Below are positions 9,398 through 13,735 of a DNA stretch of 13,735 nt, piece by piece (the first letter of the stretch is position 1; every line of letters begins with the position of its first letter). The notes under the pieces were generated by a model. The model saw only the letters and a program-made list of their open reading frames with translations, was not told the origin of the DNA and ran no database searches. The DNA comes from Neolecta irregularis DAH-3 (taxonomy: Eukaryota; Ascomycota; Neolectomycetes; Neolectales; Neolectaceae). The stretch spans positions 1 through 13,735 of the forward strand of contig LXFE01000523.1 in assembly GCA_001929475.1 (NCBI GenBank), written 5' to 3'. The position numbers and the translations under genes were made by a program.

Positions 9398-12300
9398 ATG
9401 GCCGCTTCCTTACTTCCCAGATGTTTTCCATGTATTGTTCAAGCGTTATACTCCTGGGGTGGAGAGAATAAAGGTTCGCCTGAGAAAGCTAGCGTTGCAC
9501 CACTGAGTCGTAGGTGACTTGGGGTTCATTGAGGGGGATACAATCGAAGCATTAAATGCAGGAGATGGGCAATGGTGGTTTGGAAGATTACGGCGGAATC
9601 GAACAACTGGGGTTTTCCCGTCAAATTTCGTTAAAGTGCTGTATGGAGGATTCTCTTCATAACAAAACTAATCACCAAGTGATGACTCTTCAATTGTCCC
9701 GCGACCAGCAGGTTCGGCTTCGAGATGTCGGTCTACAACTCCTAGTCGAGAGCTGTCAAAGTCAAGACCTACCACTCCGTATGAGAATCAATACTTGACT
9801 AGAGCAACAACTCCCCACGCTTTCCCTGGTCATCCTCAGTCCTCTATGCAATGCATACCTCCCACTTCGCGATCACCTTCTCCCGAATTACACAACAATA
9901 GATCGCCTTTTGCCCAAAATCGTTACCCACGAAGTTCTTCCCCACCACTGTATGTTGCGAGAAGCCCCTCTCCCAAGCCTATTTCCAGAGCTTCTTCGGC
10001 CCAGCCGCACTATTCGAGAGCATCATCTCCGCAGCTATGTTATGATAGGCCGACTTCTCCTCAATCATACCAAGGAAGAACTACAAATCCTTTAGATCCA
10101 CCTGTTCCTCCACCACATCAACAGCCACGTGTTCGCAGTCCGTCTCCTCGGCTTAACAGAACTCCTTCTCCTTTAAGGTTCGCAATGCAAGATGTCTTGG
10201 AATCTCTGGAGGGTTTGAGAAATCCAAGTCCAGATGTTTCGGCTTCGATACCGTATCATCCCGATGACAAGGAAGATACCGAAGATGAACAGTATGATGA
10301 TATAGTACCCCGTCGCCCGAACACTTCGTTGGGTCACAGTACAAAGTCTGCATGGCGTGATTCAAATGGAATAAATCAATATCCCGAAGATATGAAGCCA
10401 CCTGTTCCCCTCACGTATGCCGAACGGATGGAAAACAAGATTTTGAGGATAGAAGAAGGAATATCCCGTTCTGGAGATCCAGTTAGGTTTCCAACACCAG
10501 CTCCTCCTCCGCATCGTTCGGGAACCTTCCGATCTAACCATTCTTACCAGCAATCGGTCTTTTCTGGACATTCTCATTCGACAAACGCGACAAGTATTTC
10601 TGGTTGCAGTGCGGCTTCAGGTGCCTCACATGGTCGTTGTAAACGAACCATGGATTTCGGAAGTGTCCCTTCTGAGCAGCCCGTAACTAGGAGTACCACT
10701 AATTTTGATCGACCTCATACGTCCATGTCAGTCATGGGTCCTCCTCCTATTTTGAAGACAAAGAAAAGTGGTTTGATGAAGGGAAAAATGATATTTACCA
10801 AGATTCTTGGCGTGGGAAATTCGAATATCAAAAATGTTCATTCGATTCAACCAACCGGAGCAGGGTGGCAGGAAGCTCGGCGAGATGTCAATCGGTCGAA
10901 CAGTCCATCATTGAAGGAGCGAGAGGAAAAATGGAGGAATATCGAACTTGAAGGATATAAAGTTCTTGAACCAATCGTGATTTTGGAACAAGAAGTTGAT
11001 GGTGATGAGAATGCGAACGGTGGGGTTGTCGAGAGCAATTCCCGCCTAAACATAGACAGTATGCTTTCGGTCAGATAAAAACTAATTCTAGAACTCAATT
11101 TCTCGTTAGTGGATAAAACTACAAGATATATAACAACATTACCTCCCCATTCAACGCCGGCAAACCTGGCTACTGGCCTGATTTGTCGTCCATATCGAAA
11201 TGACATCCAAAGACTTCGAGCTATTTTCGTCTTTCTAGCTGAAAAGATATCCTGGGAGAATGGAATGCTTGATCGCGAAGACGATGACTCTATATGTCGA
11301 CGAGTCCTCAAAACCCGTAGGGCAAGTTCAGACGAGCTTGTCGTTGTTATGCGGGCAATGTGCGAAGGTATTGAAATCCCTTGTGAGATCATTCGTGGCT
11401 ATATCAAAAGTAAGTTTGGAATACATATTGCGACTGACAGAACAGCGCCAGGAGAAGTGATTGATATTGACTCAAGGCTTAAATCAAACCATGTATGGAA
11501 CGCAGTACTCGTTGAAGGAGAGTGGAGAATTATTGATGCGTCACTCGCGAGTCCAACTCATCCTCGTCAGAGGCAATTTTCTAATACGGCTGCTGCTGAG
11601 TCATTTTTTTTCCTTACACCACCCTCGAATGCGTTGTATACTCATTTACCCATAGATTCTCGACATCAGCATATTATTCCTCCTCTGAGTCGCGAGATTC
11701 TCCTTTCACTTCCATACGCTTGTCCAGCTTTCTTTCGATATAATCTTCGACTAGTTAACTTTTATACGTCGCTGCTTCGCCTGAAAGATCTGGAGTGTGT
11801 ACAGATCGATATTCAGGTCCCTGATGATGTCGAATGTGTGGTTGAAACAGAGGCTAGGGCTTTTACTACGGATCTCGAAGGAGATATCTTTGATGGTGGT
11901 GATCTCGAAAGGAAACCAGGACTTAGTCAAGCTATGTGGGTCAACAACCTGAAAATTTTCAGAGTCAAAGGTATACTTCCAGGAGATCAGGCGCGGGGAG
12001 TCTTGAATGTTTATGCCGGAAAGAAAGGGTTGATGGTGCGTTGCCAGTTTCCCAAGTTAATAATCTAGCATTCTATAAAAGACAACCCTCACTCCATAGC
12101 TCTCGCCATTCCTATATCGCATACTGGTGAAAATGCACCATATTCATTCGTTCCAAGACATCCAACCCCACATGCTATGCGTCATGATCTCTATATTCGC
12201 CAACCCCAATGCGAATTTCTCCACCTTAACAACACCTACGTTTTCTCAATCCGCCAATTCCCCTCCTCCAAATTATGCATCACTAAACCCGCAAAGCTTG

Positions 12301-12476
12301 CTCTCCAGCTGCCAAGCGGAAAATTGGTGAAGCTTCAACAAAATAAATACGACGTTGAAAAGAATACATGGGAAGTCCAACTTAAAATTGTTGAACCAGG
12401 TGTCTATCGAGGTCTTGTTCTTAGTGAACGGCTCAGCAGTTACTGCGTTTTTGCGGAGTGGAAGTGTATTGCCTGA
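9398..12476 (+). CDS. CYK3: cytokinesis protein Cyk3 (SH3 + transglutaminase-like domain)
   Basis: Cyk3 is an SH3 protein of the cytokinetic ring that couples ring constriction to septum synthesis. Exons: 9398-9473, 9514-9640, 9680-11058, 11092-11409 (or 11110-11409), 11446-12035, 12069-12476. Introns are 40, 39, 33 (or 51), 36 and 33 nt; total 965 (or 959) codons. Residues 14-68 form the SH3 domain (ALYSWGGE, GDTIEAL, DGQWWFGRL, VFPSNFV). Residues 69 to about 520 are RSPSP-rich and probably disordered. A transglutaminase-like domain follows (RLRAIFVFLAEKISW, RGYIKTPGE, NHVWNAVLVEGEWRIID), then the Cyk3 C-terminal region, YAGKKGLMHSIKDNPHS through HTGENAPYSF to CVFAEWKCIA. His649 and Asp664 of the triad are present, but the Cys position appears to be Ser606 (965-codon numbering), so the domain is probably non-catalytic, as reported for yeast Cyk3. 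The start at 9398 is chosen because the SH3 domain begins about 14 residues later, as in relatives. The 36-nt intron is stop-free and in frame, so an unspliced reading would insert 12 residues. Confidence 0.93.
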
Positions 12477-13374
12477 GAATTGTTATTGTTAATATTTCTG
12501 TCTGACTTTAGTTCTGTACATCTTTTTGTTATTTTTTGGGAATGTAATTGTATGTCTTAGATACAACATTTGAAATAGATTTAGTTTTCCTGCATCGGTC
12601 TATGTAGAGATCTGTGTTCTCTTATGCTCTCATTATTTATTTGCACAAGCTTCACAGCGGTATGATTGAACCAATCTCCAGATGAAGAGTCCATCCGACC
12701 GATCCATCAAACATACACAAAGGATGCGGGCTATCAAATCAAAATCATTCCTGGGGGTACCTGATATTAATCACTGCTTCTATTGGGAATATCTCAGTCT
12801 TTTTTACATAGTGTGCGTTTTGTGCGCGCTAAATTTCATAAAATGTGGTTTTAAAAAATTCGAACTCCACAGTTAAATTCCGATTTTAAGCCTGCTGCCC
12901 GCATTGTACTACGGCCCGCCCGTCTCACACCTCGCCCGCCCGCCCGTCCCGTCCGTCCCGCCTGCCCGTCCGCCTATCTCGCTCTCCTACCAGCCTCTCC
13001 CGTCTGAAATTCCAATTTTTTAAAAAGCCTGTCGTAAAGAAATGCTAAGCCGAAGATTTTCGCCTAATACGACGCCATCGGGACCCCTCATTCAAGCTCC
13101 CTCCTCCCCTCTTCCCCCACGATTTTTACTATCACCAATCTCATTCGCGATTCACTATTCTATTTGTTTTGGCACCGTTCTGCTTCCGACGTCGGTCCTC
13201 TGTCTTCTTAAGAGTATCTGCGTACCGGGAATATGGGGCGTGCTGACGAGTCACCGTATGTAAACGGGGCTTAGCCTAGCTTTTCCTTTTTTACCTACAG
13301 CGTGTACCGGAAGGAAGTATGTTGTGTTCTGCAAGTATATAGTTAGTCCCCTGCCCCTCTTTCTTCTCATCAAA
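12477..13374. other. intergenic region with repeat tract
   Basis: About 900 bp with no supported gene. The first 400 bp are AT-rich and contain the presumed CYK3 3' untranslated region. From 12875 to 13031 lies the CCCGCC-rich tract bounded by direct repeats, listed separately. An open frame at 13042-13263 is Pro/Ser-rich with no recognisable domain and is not called. Pyrimidine-rich DNA before 13375 could be the leader of the next gene. Confidence 0.55.
12875..13031. repeat. CCCGCC-rich tract bounded by short direct repeats
   Basis: The centre (about 12911-12975) is built from CCCG, CCGCC and CCGTCC units and is nearly devoid of A. It is flanked by two similar copies of an AT-rich motif: AAATTCCGATTTTAAGCCTG at 12875-12894, and a related copy at 13006-13031 reading GAAATTCC, AATTTTTTAAAAA, then GCCTG. 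Two features recur in inverted orientation near the left end of the window: GGGCGAGGTGT (160-170; reverse complement at 12927-12937) and CTTAAATCGG (190-199; close to the reverse complement of 12880-12890). This suggests a dispersed repeat family. No coding capacity. Confidence 0.5.
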
Positions 13375-13700
13375 ATGCCCATCTTTCATAAACATTTGAA
13401 ATCAGACAGGCTTGCAGCTAAAGCATTTCATGAACGGGTGAGATTCCATCGCGTTTGAATACCAATGGTAAGACAGATGTGGGGACACGACTTTACCCCA
13501 ACGTTGCAACCCCCACCAGCTTGCCACCGCCACCGCCAAAGTATCGGATCAAGCACAAGGAGCAGCAAGGGTCGCTGATCATCCCAGGCGGGCCAGTCAT
13601 AGGCATCGCCACCCAGCAAATCAACGGAAAGGCGGGCACGCAGATTATGGCAGCAGCACATGTGTCAAATCTGTATATAAGTAGCGCCCAGCCAGATTAG
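13375..13700 (+). CDS. possible start of a further gene, function unknown (may be partial)
   Basis: ATG 13375 follows a pyrimidine-rich leader and opens 21 codons, MPIFHKHLKSDRLAAKAFHE then R. A GTGAGA donor at 13438 and an AAG acceptor at 13472 define a 35-nt phase-0 intron matching the intron size of the neighbouring genes. Exon 2 (13473-13700) encodes TDVGTRLYPNV, a run of prolines, then KYRIKHKEQQGSLIIPGGP, and stops at 13698-13700; total 96 residues. The intron has no good branch site. A GTATAT donor inside the last codons (about 13674) could extend the gene past the window edge. No family is recognised. The coherent splice phase is the main support, so this is tentative. Confidence 0.4.
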
Positions 13701-13735
13701 CTGGCTAGGCTTTGACCTGATATTCAATATACGTA

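Noticed and set aside
9555-9798. 80-codon plus-strand frame inside CYK3
   Set aside because: It runs out of frame with the SH3 domain and through intron 2; the spliced CYK3 frame explains this DNA better.
10847-11392. 181-codon minus-strand frame
   Set aside because: It is Ser/Arg-rich antisense to CYK3 exons, with no recognisable domain.
11109-12068. The transglutaminase-like frame as a separate gene starting at GTG
   Set aside because: It has no ATG at its start, and the preceding and following frames join to it through phase-compatible introns to give the standard Cyk3 domain order.
2448-12476. A functional cluster of actin or cytokinesis genes
   Set aside because: Only two of the four genes have known actomyosin roles. 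They are about 5 kb apart on opposite strands with unrelated genes between, so there is no support beyond coincidence.
12911-12975. CCCGCC tract as a CRISPR-like or telomere-like array
   Set aside because: The units are irregular, short and without spacers, in a nuclear fungal context. It reads as simple GC-rich repeat DNA.
13428-13661. 77-codon minus-strand frame
   Set aside because: It is opposite the better supported plus-strand exon at 13473-13700, and its content follows from the reverse complement of a Pro-rich segment.

Overview
The window is nuclear DNA of a filamentous ascomycete (Pezizomycotina-type). Three genes give full-length fungal proteins once short introns are removed: an Aip1-type actin regulator, a DUF262 (GmrSD/ParB-like) protein and a Cyk3-type cytokinesis protein. 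A Ty3/Gypsy-like gag relic and AT/GC-heterogeneous intergenic DNA fit a transposon-bearing fungal genome. The species cannot be fixed from the sequence alone.

Layout. Positions 1-2447 are gene-poor: GC-rich inverted repeats (about 212-270), a nested hairpin (441-524), an isolated gag ORF on the minus strand (724-1494) with an overlapping upstream ORF, and a doubtful minus ORF (1824-2240). Positions 2448-4467 (minus) hold AIP1: seven exons, 597 codons. Positions 4711-6428 (minus) hold a DUF262 protein: nine exons, 463 codons. An 800-bp divergent intergenic region follows, then a plus-strand single-pass membrane protein with a long Ser/Pro-rich tail (about 7231-9086) and CYK3 (9398-12476; six exons, 959 or 965 codons). 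The right end has a CCCGCC-rich tract bounded by short direct repeats (12875-13031) and the possible first exons of another plus-strand gene (13375-13700 or beyond).

The most striking property is the introns. Nineteen can be placed by protein conservation and exact phase matching. Their lengths run from 33 to 52 nt with a median of 39 nt, which is very short for a filamentous ascomycete. The CTAAT/CTGAC-like branch site often lies within about 10 nt of the acceptor. Two of the six AIP1 introns appear to be GC-AG. The DUF262 gene contains internal exons of 15 and 16 nt. Each spliced gene gives a coding length divisible by three with no internal stop.

AIP1 (cofilin-assisted actin disassembly) and CYK3 (cytokinetic ring and septum) both act on the actomyosin/septation apparatus, but they lie on opposite strands with two other genes between them. 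I see no evidence of a functional cluster. The window reads as ordinary housekeeping genes with extraordinary gene architecture.
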